A stretch of DNA of 64,000 nt, from NCBI GenBank assembly GCA_900239685.1, contig OENT01000064.1:124001-188000 (forward strand), given 5' to 3'. The notes under the pieces were generated by a model. The model was given only the letters and a program-made list of their open reading frames with translations, was not told the origin of the DNA and did not search any database. Of this stretch, positions 25,367 to 38,333 are shown in pieces (the stretch's first letter is position 1; every line of letters starts with the position of its first letter). Source of the DNA: Rotaria macrura (lineage: Eukaryota; Rotifera; Eurotatoria; Philodinida; Philodinidae). The position numbers were made by a program, and so were the translations under genes.

Positions 25367-28300
25367 TAAAATAGTTTCAATGAAAAATAAATGTAATGTA
25401 AATGAAAGTGACATGAAACAAGAAACAAAGATCTGTCTTTGTCATTGAAAGACAAATTCTAGTGAAGAACATATAAGACGTACATTTTTGTTTCAATTAG
25501 ATTTTTTCTCTATTTTTCAAACTAGCCTTAAATAATTAATCGATCCATTGGAATAAATGAAGTTTGTACTATTGTTTTTCAGTGCTTCGGTTGATGTCAT
25601 TAATAAAGAACTACGTTTCACCTTTCAAAATTTTGTACTATTCTATATTCTACAAAAACTAGACGTCACTATTTGTCATAAATGTGAAAGCAATATGTTT
25701 AATGGAATTGAAATAGAGGACAGCGGAACATTTGAATTATATTTTTACAGTTAAAATCTTGAAAATTGTACTGGTAGTTGATAAGTGTTCAGTGTATTGA
25801 TGTATAGTTAAAGATAATAACTTGGTAGAGTCATATCTTTTGTTGACATCATTACTCCTACGAGTCCTAATAATGTAAACAAATATGGTAGACATACTAT
25901 GTGTACAAAAGCAAGTACGAGTTGCACTCCTTGTAGTGAAATAACATGTTCTCACACTGCAACACAGAATTCAAATATCACTTACATAAACTGAATCGTT
26001 TTTTAACACATACATATTTGAATTACAGTTTTCTATGTCGAACAAAATAATTGATGAATTTTTTGTACTCCAGTAAGTCGAAAACTTGTAGATATCATTT
26101 CAAAAATATTTGACTAGAATCATTACTCTCAAACGGAACATTGTCTATATAGCACCATGAATTATCAAGTCTTGAAAACTTTCATCATACAATTAGGTTA
26201 ACGGACACATAGACAGTAGATTTAGTTGACACTGATGATGCTTGTAGACGAAAAAAAAACATGACTTTTTGTTTCGTAATAAAATTCTTGTTTACTTCAA
26301 ATCTTTTGATTAATTTTCATAGAAGTCCAAGGAAATCGGATTAAATGATTTTTTTTCTCATCTCAACAGGATGTTTTTAGAACATTTCAAATGATTTTGA
26401 AATTAATTTGAATTTGAAATTTTGAAGATTACTATAAATACAAGTTCACATGACGTGCACCATAGGTTGTCTATTGTTGAATTCTATCATGCATATTCTT
26501 CTCAGAGTTCCTAAAGGATGAAACGTTGCATAAATTCTGATGAAAATTTGTCCGCAACTAATTCATTTAACGAATATTTATAGATCACAAAGAGATTCCT
26601 AGACTCGGATGTGTCGATTACTTCATGCGTGTATAAAAAATATTTAAAGAACGATCGAATTTCTTAACGATTAATAAAGACTATTGTTGATATGAAAGTT
26701 AATGAAAAACGAGTGCTAGCTATTAAATAAGTAGAACTTGAGAAAGTACGCAAAAAACTATCTTTTCTTTCGTGCCTTATCATCCATCCTCGTCACTGAT
26801 TAGTCTTTTCAGTTTGCTCAGTGAAGTATCTTCATTACTACTATTCATAATAAAAACGACAAGAATATCATGAGAACTTGTCTATGAGCGAAAAACATCA
26901 TTATTAAAGAATATTTTCTAATTCAGAGTGAGATAACTTGGAATCAACTATCTCATTTGTTTATTCTTTTTATCTATCACAATCTGTTGATCACGTGTAT
27001 GTTCACCCAACTTTTTTAATCACTGAAAATATCACACATACAAAGAAAGATACAGAATAAATCTGGAATATTTAGCAATATTTTCAAGGCGATATCATTA
27101 TATGCATTAACGTATATGTGATGTTTTGTAAAGAAAAATATTTTACAATCTTTGAATTGCCAGTTATGTGACTCGTTTTTAGACAAACTAACATTTGACA
27201 CCGGTTAAAATCTTTTTACAATCTTGTCTAGCGGTTTTTGTCACACAGCATTTTCAATTTTCCTTAGGAACTAGGTTATGGGTAAGGCCAACGGAGAAAT
27301 TAGTTCCATGATGCAGAATCTTAGAATAGATGTTTGATATTGAAATCCATTTTTTAACATGAGGTTATGTAAACTACTCCAGTTAGCAGTCAGGAACTTC
27401 ATTTGACTAGTCAATTATATAAGTAGGTGGTATTACTAGAACGTCAACGAAAGTTATTGTTTCCTCTGACGCACACATCGGTTATTGTGGTGACGGCATT
27501 TATTTTATTTTTAGAAAACTTCACCATCAATGATTTATGCAGTTGAAATAGAATACATGTAAAGAAGTAGAAAAGAAAAGGCAATAATTTAAATTTACGA
27601 ATAAAATTGTTAGTTGACGAGAAATATTTAAAATATGACGAACAATGTAAGTGTAGTTGGTTGGGTTATGAGGTTATCCTAAGATTATTTTCTTTACTTA
27701 AAAAAGTCTTTTGTATCAACTACTGAAGTATGATCATATTCTCGTGTTTGTATTTTTAAAATCTTAGGAATAAGTGTGTTATTAAAACACTCAACACTAG
27801 CACTCACAAGCTTTAATAAAGAATTTTGCTTAGTAACTCTGTTTTACAGACATATGACTATGTATTTTTATTACGTCAAAAAACTCATGCAATGTCTTCC
27901 ATTCTATAAATAGATATATTCTTAAAGAAAAGGAACTATCGACAGTCTTAGGAGTGTCGAAACTAATTAATTTTCCTCGTGATATCTCAGTGGGTTTTAA
28001 GAATAAATAATTAAAGTTTATGAGATTTATTCTGCAGCTGTTAAAATGGGATTACGTTTCAAGTACATAATCCCAAGTTAAGCTCATATTTTCATCAAAT
28101 TAATCCTGAATGAAATAAAGTGAGCTATTACGTTCGAGTTCGAAATAGGCATCAAGAAATTGTTTTCTCTATCGTGACTTCTAGTTTACACACAAAAACA
28201 TCAAAAGAGATCTTGAAAAACTATAAATTTCTGACATAATAATGTTTGAACACTTGATTTTCTCATACCTTTTGACATCATTTACAGTCATTTACGTAAG

Positions 28301-31300
28301 TAATTGCACTCCATTTATGTTTTTGAGTATCGCTGTTATCCATTCACATTGCAAATTTTAACTGAGAGAGTACAATACAAACAATTTTAACTTCATCAGA
28401 ATATCATGTCTACAATTTTACAAGACTTTAATCATTTTCTTAATAATTGTTCGTATTATGTAGCGTCATCAATCCATCGAACACATTTATTATGAGCATT
28501 TATCGATGCAAAGAATGTTTATTTTAATTACTTACCTATTTGAATCGTTTTTGTTTAATTGAAATTCATAGACATCATCAATTTATGTATTTTTATTCGA
28601 ATGTTATATGTATATAGAACATGTCTTTAATATTTTATTTTTGTCTTTAAAAAAGAATGAGTCGACAATATTTTTCTTTTACATGAATTTACATTTTCTT
28701 TTTAGTTGACAATGAAGTACTTTTAAATGAACATAAACAACGATGTTCATCATGATATCATTCTTCAGCATATTAATTGTCGAAAGAAAATATTTCATGT
28801 TTTTTTTTTTCGAAATCTCTATTACTTGTCTCTACAATGATTATTTGATATCTTGAATTTCTTTTCTTCGAACTAATCGAATTAATGTCAATATTATGCA
28901 ACAAACATTAGTTTAAACTCATGAAAGTAAGCTATCATACGATTTGAATAAATAGATCGACGTCCTACGAAGCATAGGGAGTTACATCTGTTCTTGCAAG
29001 ATTCTTTCTAAAAAAAAAACCTTCGATCTATAGGTATGTAAATGCGAGAAAAAAAGTTGTTTATAGTAAAAAGAAAAATTGCTACATTGAACGATGCGAC
29101 AAAGTTGATACTATCACCAGTCACATGTTTTGACATTCAAAGGAATGATCTAAAAACATCGAGATCATATCGAACCATGACATAGCTGTTCGTATCCTTA
29201 TAATCATATTAACAGTGTTGTTGATCTGTTTACTAGATGAATACAGACAAGCACCAGTGTTTCATCAAGATCAATCTAATGTATTGTGAACAATAACAAA
29301 GATGATGTGAATCAGAAAATTCTGATAATAGTACAATTCAGTATGACCAAGAGTAACATTACAATAGAAAAATAATGTCACCTTCAATAAATTGTCATCA
29401 TGTTCAACGCCTATGTAAAACCTACTCTTGTACATTTGTATACTTATGTAAGTACTGTCAATAAAAATTATCTTTCACAAGATTCTGTCTTAACATAGTT
29501 CGAAGTCATCGATTAATTTGATCTTGATATGAAATTTCTTTTGAATTGAAACTTCATTTTCTACCAATAGACGATATGTGTCCAATGGAAAATGCAGTAC
29601 GATACGACACAATAGCTATCGATGGATCAGACTAAACAAAGTAATCATTAATAAAATAGTCAAATAATTAGATTAAACTTCTTGACGTCTTTCGATACGT
29701 TGTCAGAAAGTCTGTTGATCAAAATCTACGTGAGAATGAGAACTGAATTTTATCACTGAGAATCAGTTGGGATAGTTTATGCTTTAATAAGTCAATGATT
29801 ATTATTATTTTAGATTTTCTCTATCGCCATGTCACTGTATTCTCGAACTCATGGATTCCGGGTCACAAGCTTGAATTGAGCAGAAACTCCTGAGTTGTTT
29901 CTCTGTAGTTATAAGTATAACAAGATGCGATAGAAAATTATAATTTATATATGGGCGTGAATAGCATGAAATTTTGTGATAAAAATTTCTAATGATTTTC
30001 ACGAAATATTGCATGACTGATCTTACGAGGTAATTTTAGATAAAGTTTCAATTATACACTCTCGCATTCCTGGTCCAATCAGAAAAGAAACATTTTACAT
30101 ATGAATGAATTCTTTTTCCGAATAAATTCATTTTATCAATTACAAAAGTGATTGTTTGTGTAAATTACATATCGATGATTATAATTCTAAGGAATAATTT
30201 TTTTGCACAAAGAAGGAAGACATTGTACTCGCACTGTTGTTCATCATGTTAAGTATTACTAGGAATGCGTTATTATACCTACAAAAAGACACAAAAACGC
30301 TGTTTTGACGCGTTGAATGACAAAATTTATGAAAATCAACGCTAAAAACTCCGTTTAAATTACAGATTAGAGAATTGACCTATTTTTAAACGCATGTATT
30401 CGACTAATTTAGGAAATCAAACAGTATTAATGGAGGCTTGGTTATCGGTTTAAATGAGTTAGGACAAAAACTAATGTGAAAGTAATCGCTGCTTAGGATT
30501 CATTCGTGCAGCATCCTATCTTAAGAGAAATATATTTGAAGTAAAGCACAACTATGAAGTTATTAATACCAAGTGCTTCCACTTCGATTGAGATATTGAA
30601 AACAAATATAGATTTATGTGCATGCAGGAATTGAATATCAGTTTCAAATCGAAAAGCAAATTTCTAAATCATAAATTTATAATGATTAATTTCGATTAGT
30701 AATTAATTTGATATTTCATAGAGTAGGTTTTCAAATAGCTCGTCATGATCATCTATCCATGAATACTTGCTAAGTATTTGTCTCATTTTAATCTAGCATT
30801 GTGTGATGCTTACATCCATAACTAAATGTACCCATTTGTATTCGAGTTCGATTAAAACTACTTGTAGCCGTAGAAAGTTTATTTCGAGAAATCATATCAC
30901 ATGTACTTCTTTCGAATCAACAAACGACACTTTTATTCGAACTCGAATTCATCACTTCAGCGTAGAAGAGATCTAATTTGTATCCATTGTCAATGATTAA
31001 AATCGTCTAAAATAGTACTACTTTAATAAGATTTCTCGTCAAAATAAGGGTTAAAATCAATTAAACTTTCAAAAAAATTGAGTTTTATAGTGATGAATCT
31101 AAAACAGACACTACTCTCTGCTTTAAGTTGAAAAAATCGTTCTGTTTGTGCTCTTGCAAACTTCTCGTCTCGACAAGCCGTAATTAGCATTCTAGATGAA
31201 CCTCTGATGCATATCATGCTCCAAGACCTTATACCATGCTATATTTATTTATGTAGTCACCACAAATAAAAAAGCAAGATAAATTATATAAGCACCGATC

Positions 31301-33648
31301 CATAAGTTTTAATCGATTAAAAATTAAATGCTTCGATTGAAACCAGATATAGCTAGATTGAAATTCAAATAATGTCTCTAATAGTCATGTTAAAATTGAT
31401 TAGCAATCGAATATTTAATAAACATCGATTTTTAGAAATTTAACTGATTAAAATCAGTTAAATTTTATTTTAAAAAATTGGAAAATAATGTGATTTAAAA
31501 AGTGCCATTATAATTGATTTTAACCAAATTTTTCAACTCGATCACTTTTCACTAATGACGCACTGGCAAGCAGCAAAATCTTTCTTAACATGGCTTGATA
31601 TTCCACAATCACGGACATGTTCAAGTGTATGTAAATTATGTTAAGTATAAGTAGAAAATTTAAAACATCTATAAATCAGTAGGTATGGTCTAATCTTTAT
31701 TTGACTGCCTCGTATATATAATTATGCTTGATCGAATCTACCCTGAAGAAAGTAATTAACTAAATGAACGATGTGCAAGTGTTAAAATAGTTTCCCTTGA
31801 ACGCCAATAAACTTATGGAAAGTATCGGAATTTTTGCGTTTTAATGCGCTCACTTCGCAACGCTTTTAATCGATGTTGAATTCAAAAATCTTTGAACTGT
31901 TAAAACACTAAAATTCGGACACTGCTCTACATGTTCAACGCGTTGACAAGAAACAAAATTTGCCTGACGTTTTAACCCGTGAATTCTTCAAATTCACCTG
32001 TTTGGATATGTACTTGATTTAATACGATGTTTTTGTTTTCGATATTTTAAAAAAATCAATTCGTTTTTTCCCCTGCTACTGTTAAATAGATTTCTCTATA
32101 GTTGTACTGTTTTTGAACGAAGAAGATCACCTGGGAATAAAGTTCAAGGCATTTAATCTATTCTACCTCATGAGAACTCGAAATCTATTTATACATCACT
32201 ATTGAAAATTTACTTATAGGCTCACTTGTGAATATCGCGGATGAATGTACGGAAAGAAAACTTTTAATCCACTTGGTTGATCTGTCACTTTTCTATTATA
32301 CTGAAATCAGTATTCACTCTGCTTTTTTTTAGTTACATCGCCGTGAACGGTTCAATAGATCTTTGTACTAAGTCGGTCGAAAAATACGGTAAAAGCTTAA
32401 TGATGTGTGACTGTCGCACTCAATAGAAACGGGCCTTTTATTTCCAATGCAGTAGTCAAGAAGAAGACATAACTCCACAAAAAGAACATTACACTATCTT
32501 GTTTTCTATTCCTATCGTTTATGTGATCATAAATTTTGATACGTAGAGGAAATAGGTCTTAATGAAATGAGACAGACGACAATTATTTATTATTTGTTTT
32601 GATATCAGAATTTTAAGAATAATCATGATCTAGTTTATTTTCTTATTCGATTAATAAATCCAATTTGTTGAAGTTTACCATGCAAACATCCATAGAAGTT
32701 TAATAGAAATGCACATTGACTGAGTCACACAGAATGCTCACATCTCATTGTCCGTTTGTCATCATATTGAGCATATCAAAGAAAAGAATCCCTTGGATCT
32801 TCGCCATCTTAGAACCATCTATAAAAATATGAAAAAGAATTTTCAATTAAGTTTAATAACAGATCAAAGAAGTTACTGTTTAACTTATTGCATTATAAGC
32901 CCTATTCATGATACGAAGTGCACGAAATAATTCTATACCATAGAGAAAAAAAAAGCAGCACGTCTCTTACGAATCATTGTTCTAATTTCTTTTTCATCGT
33001 AATCAAGTATAAAATTTGCTCAATTTTCGATTATCAACAAAATTATATGAAACGAAGAAAAAAGAAATATTACTATTTATTCATTCATTAAAAAATAATA
33101 AATTTCTTTTTCCTCTTTCTTTTCTCATTAAATTAAATTGAACGTAGGGGTTTAAAAAACGAATGCATCAAGTAAAAATAAAGGAACAGTAATTCATAAT
33201 GTCTTCTTTTGACAACAAATTCAATGTTTAGGATTATACTTAATTAAAAAAACGACATAATTGTCACAAGGTCATGTTTGTTTGTCTTTTGTTAATAATT
33301 ACTTAAGATAGATAGTAGTTTCTTTTTTGCTTCTCTATATCTATACATATGTACAAATATGACATCCAACTGTGCATGACATGCACATCGATCTGTAGAC
33401 AAGAAATTTATTATATATGTATTACGAAATAGACAAAAAAACAAACATTTTTCTTCGTGTATTTTTTCTTCTCATGACAATTTATATTTCGAACAAAAAT
33501 GAACTCTCGTCTGTTTTCTCAACCAGAAGAAATGTTTACTCATATTTCTCAAATAATCTCGCAATTTTTTTTTTGCTAATTGATTGTTAGTAATATTTGC
33601 CGTTAGTCTTCTTTTGCACTCAATACGTTCTGTCTCTCTTACACACAA

Positions 33649-33674
33649 GTAATATATATGTATATATATATATT
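33649..33674. repeat. Imperfect (TA)n microsatellite
   Basis: TA-repeat run interrupted by one TG step. No further significance seen. Confidence 0.8.
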
Positions 33675-34344
33675 TTGTTTTTGATTGCTGGTAGGTGTCT
33701 GAATATCCGAAAAAAATTTCAGTAGAATAAAATAAAAGAAAGAAATAGATTCAAGAAGACAAAAAGAATAAGAAGGAAGACTGAAAGGATGTATATAGTT
33801 TGAGGGTCACGGTTTTTTCTTTTTATCGAGCCAATTAAACACAAAAACACTGTTTTTTTTGTTGAGAATCATGAAGTATCAAGATAGATCAATGAATTTC
33901 CGTTTGCTTAATCTTTGACGTCACATTCAGCATTTACTGATAGACTCCAATTTCAAAATTGAACAGATACACGAAACGATTTATTGACAATAAAACAAGT
34001 TGTTAATCATCATTACGCTTTAGTTTTTTGTTTTGAATGTAACTAGCTTGACAAGGATTAGAAAACGTGCTACAATAGTTATATGAACTCAATGATTCCA
34101 ATATCATTGATTTTTAATGAATTAGATTCTTTTCCAATTGAAAAAGACAGACTGTTATGAAAATCACTAGATAGTATTTTCACTCTTATCGAATTGATTC
34201 GGTATGATGTATCAATATATATATATATTCATTTTCTCTTTATTTATTTATTACTCTCATAAAAATAAATTGTATCGTAGAACCAACAACAATAGGAGAA
34301 AGAATAGAAGATGACATATTCCGTTGAATATATAGTTTAGATAG

Positions 34345-34408
34345 CTGTGAACATCGGAGGCGAGCTCATTTCCTAATGCGTGTTCCGTTCCGACCCATAT
34401 ATTCACAG
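34345..34408. other. GC-richer imperfect hairpin
   Basis: Outer arms CTGTGAA (34345-34351) and TTCACAG (34402-34408) and inner arms TCGGA (34354-34358) and TCCGA (34389-34393) can nest as one stem. It lies in a 150-bp GC-richer patch in otherwise AT-rich sequence, about 4 kb upstream of the receptor start codon. It could be part of a 5' UTR exon; a GTGTTT donor-like site follows near 34495. The role is unknown. Confidence 0.3.
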
Positions 34409-36007
34409 TTGGTCAGGATTCGCTAGTAGACCTCAGTCGGATGTCAAAAGCTAGCTACTCGATACCATACGATGATTTCAACGGAAAGATTCAGGTGTTT
34501 TTTTTCTTACTTCTTATACTCTAATACTGCAAAATTTAATATTTCTTAATTCCTTATATTTAGAATACTATGCAGATGTGAACCCAAACATTTAATGTGT
34601 ACCTACACATACTTAACAGTACTGTTGAATGAAGAATTTCAATTCACTGGTTAATATATGTGCTTTTGACAATAGACAATAACTTTCATGTATGTTACAT
34701 ATACATATATATATTAAATGAATATTGATGCACTCGTTACTGTTTTAGATTGGCTCGTTTCGAACTATCATTAGATAGTAAAACCTTTCTTTTCTTATAT
34801 ACATGCGGAAGTGCGTGCTTACGTTCGTTTATTCTTATTTGTTTATTTATTGAGTGAATGTAAAAGAAAGAGAGAAAAAAGAGTAAGAAGAACATAGATA
34901 TGAGCACATCTCATCCATCTACTAGATTCTAGTTTTTTGTGCAACTTATACTAGTTGCAAAAGATCTAGAAAATCTAATTAATATATTTCGCATCGTAAA
35001 TATTTTCCATATGCATGATTATATATATATACGTGTGTGTGCGTTTTCTTCTTTTGTTTTTTAATGAAATTCAGATATTTTATCAAGTTTGTCTGCTTAT
35101 TGAAGCAGTGACGCATAGTTTTATGTAAGGTGTATAGAGCAGAATAGAGTGGTTCCTCTTCCGGTAGACTAGTTGCCGAAACCAGACAGAGAGGAAGAAA
35201 ACTTGTTACACTCTTCTACTTTCATTTTTTTATATATTCTTGTTCTTACCTTTCTGTATCTCATATTTTTAAAATAATCCTCTTATGAGTCTTTACTCAC
35301 GTAGTTATTGTATTTTTCTTGTATACACATAGAAATTTGACACTTCAAAAACTCGAACATAGTATATCTTAGATAAAGGATGCAGAAGAAAAAAACATAA
35401 CAATCAAGCAAATGACGAGCATACGACAGTAGATTGAAACAAAACGAGGAAAAAATCATTAGCGCTGTTTATGACTGAACTTCCGTGCTTTAGATTTTTA
35501 TGATACTTAGAGGAGGAAAAAAAAGAATCTTACAAAACAATTAATTCTTTAGTACTACGTTTTGCATAGATGCGAAATTTGTGACGAAAACGAAAACTCT
35601 TCTCCGTGATGGATATAGTTTAGACTAAATGTAAATCTATTCTATTAATAAATTAAAGTAAATGCTAAATTCTTTTTCTTTTTTCTTTTTATTCGCTCGA
35701 ACGCAAATAGCGAAAGAGAAATCAATTTGCCTAAAACATCAGAATTAACTTTTATTTAATATTATTAATACAAGTATTTTTTTCATTCTCGACAGACATA
35801 GATTATATATTGTCGAACAGAAAAAATAAAGTGTTCACAGATTTTCTCTCATCGATAAATAAATCATATTTAGCTATGTCATAACTCTATGATCTTATTC
35901 CTTAAAAGAAACAGTGTTTTCATGGAATTCCCGTATGAAATATATTTTCTAAAATGTCCCCTAACTTAGATGATTTCCCATAGTGTTTGATGGCGTTCGG
36001 AGGTACT

Positions 36008-36026
36008 CCCTCTCTCTCTCTCTCTG
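36008..36026. repeat. (CT)n microsatellite
   Basis: CT repeat in the upstream region of the receptor gene, one of three similar tracts. Confidence 0.85.
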
Positions 36027-36214
36027 TATGACTGATGTTCGTTTTTTTTCGGTTCATTAAGACGTGTAGACTGTTCAAAGGCGCGACAGAAAACGTTTTT
36101 CCGTCGCTGCCTAAAATTACTCCTACGATTGATTAATATTAAATTAGAATAGATATGAATAGTTTAGATGCGTTTTGTTTGACAAGAAAGAAAAACGTCT
36201 TTTTTTCCTTTCGC

Positions 36215-36235
36215 GCTCTCTCTCTCTCTCTCTCT
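36215..36235. repeat. (CT)n microsatellite
   Basis: Second CT tract, preceded by a GCGCTC-containing pyrimidine run. Confidence 0.85.
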
Positions 36236-36701
36236 GAAGAAGTACACTCGATCAATATACACTATATATAGAAGATAGAGTAGAAAAAAGCGTCAGCAGC
36301 AGAAAACAATCATCATCACTTGGGTAATGATTCGCTGTTATATGCAATCGATCGTGTTATGACTAGAGGGGTAGAGATATATACACGCAAAGAAAATATT
36401 TGCACGCACGACTTGATTACAGCAATGAAGATTCGGACGAGATCTTGTTTGTATTTATTCCAATCGACAAGTCACGCGGTTGACCTTGACTCTCTTTGCT
36501 ATCGATGCCACATGTGCGGCATGTAAAAGAGAGATATAGGCAGAGATGGAGAAAGAAAAAAGAGTTTGACAACAAATGTTGATAGACCATTACTGGTCTC
36601 GATTGTCGTTCGTATCATGATCAATAGGAAAGGCCAGAAACGAGGGATGAAATCGAAGCAATTGTATAATAACGATTATTGACTCAGTTTTTTTTCCGTC
36701 A

Positions 36702-36721
36702 CATATATATATATATATATA
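36702..36721. repeat. (AT)n microsatellite
   Basis: About 10 AT units after a T-rich stretch. Confidence 0.85.
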
Positions 36722-37524
36722 CATATTATTTAGGACGATAGTCATTTCCGAGATATTTACATTTAATCTTTCTGAAACGGAAATTCAATCCTTTTTATAT
36801 TGAGGGATAATAAGTAGACAAAAAAAACGTGAAAACAATTTTACTTGAACTTTGACAACTTAACAAAACAATACACTTAGAATGTTATCAGGTATTTATT
36901 AGATTTTTATCTCTTATGAAATTCGATATCTACTTATCTTAAAATTTTCTTATATAAATATAGGCTTATATCATATTATGTCCAAACTTAACAAGAAAAA
37001 AAAATAGACAAAAGACGCTATTGAAACAATGTACTCATAGTTCTGTTGTTATTATATCATTGAATTCGACAGAGTGCAACAATTGAATTAAATTCCTCAT
37101 CTATTATTACTATCGATTCGACAAATTCACAATCGTCATCCTATGCATATAAGATATGCACTATAGAAAATAATATAATTTGAAACATACATACACACGC
37201 ACAGAAATATATATCAACAAATGATGGCGAATTATTTAGTAAATCTACATAGTTTAAAAACATCATGCTTTTAGACAAAGACTATGCAGAAAAATGAAGA
37301 AAATAAGTGGTAACTACGTAGTAAAAGACACTTGATTATCGGTTGCTTATGCCTTTCAATAAAGTTAAGCGTGTTCAATCATATTTTTTTTGTTGTTTTT
37401 GTTCTTCTTCTTCTTCTTGTTTCGAAGATTATTGGAATGTTGAAACGCTTCTCTGGTTCTTCTTTATTCTCTTCTGGCAAAATTCGATCGACAAATACCA
37501 CACCGCATATTTTGCAGGGGTCTT

Positions 37525-37552
37525 TCTCTCTGTCCTCTCTCTCTCTCTCTCT
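37525..37552. repeat. (CT)n microsatellite
   Basis: Third CT tract, within a long pyrimidine-rich stretch about 0.8 kb upstream of the receptor ATG. The + strand ORFs across it are low-complexity artefacts. Confidence 0.85.
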
Positions 37553-38333
37553 TCCTTTTATACTATTCTTTTCTCTCTATCTTCGTTATGCGCTCGATTA
37601 GAGAATAGGAAGCAATCCTTTCTGAGAAGAACATGCAGACTCAATTACGATCTGTTTTAGAAAATACATACTAATGCACTTATCCATTAAGAAAAATGAA
37701 TAACTATCGAGTACCTGTGTTCGATTTCATACAAGATACGTCTAGATATAAATGTTAAGTTTCATAGATGTTTCTATCTCTATTTCCTAGTTACTCTGAA
37801 GAATACAGTTTATTTCGATCGAACGGCGAAAAAGGAAAAGGAAAATTAATGATTGGCACTCTACAGAAATAATTCACTTGAGGCAATTTTTTGCATGTGT
37901 TTTCCTGATGATTGTATTGATAGCTCAAGTCATACTGTGATCAAAGGCAGCAACACATTCGATTTAGCTTTATAGTCTGTTATTATTATCATCGATAAAA
38001 AGATCTATATATCTATATCAACAGTGTTAACCTTTTCTATTTTGAAGATATATTCGGTCATTAGCCATCTTGGTTTAGTTAGTTGTCACAAAAGAAAAAT
38101 TGATAAACATATTTGACTGTTATTCATTTCAGATACATGTATATATTTATGTGTGTGTATACATATATACACATATAGACGTATTTATTTATTTATACCT
38201 GCCGTTAAATCAAAAATGATCAAAGAACAAGAACTATTCATTTGATAGCACGCTATGACGAATGCTTTCGAATGTTTATTATTCTTTTATATATTTATTT
38301 GTTGTTATCATTTTAATTTAATTGAAAAATCCA

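Larger units (their letters stand above)
25367..38333. other. 13-kb gene-poor region upstream of the amine receptor
   Basis: No ORF in either strand resembles a known protein, and no tRNA-like arm was found. The right part (34-38 kb) is richer in GC islands, CT microsatellites and small hairpins and may hold 5' UTR exons and control regions of the receptor gene. The left part (25.4-33 kb) shows nothing beyond AT-rich sequence and a (TA)n tract near 33.65 kb. Confidence 0.45.

Noticed and set aside
25819-25990. Cys-rich plus-strand frame after MGST1 (CTKAST...CTPCSE)
   Set aside because: No start or convincing acceptor and only about 55 codons; could be chance.
27268-27306. Possible tRNA-like stem GGAACTA/TAGTTCC
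   Set aside because: Too short for a tRNA, with no T-loop or anticodon arm.
30300-31990. Possible large element between similar ACGCGTTGA-containing patches near 30310 and 31945
   Set aside because: The match is short and the flanks do not align; no boundaries can be defined.
37332-37660. Two overlapping plus-strand ORFs of 89 and 105 codons
   Set aside because: Their composition comes from a pyrimidine-rich stretch and a CT microsatellite, and there is no protein-like pattern.
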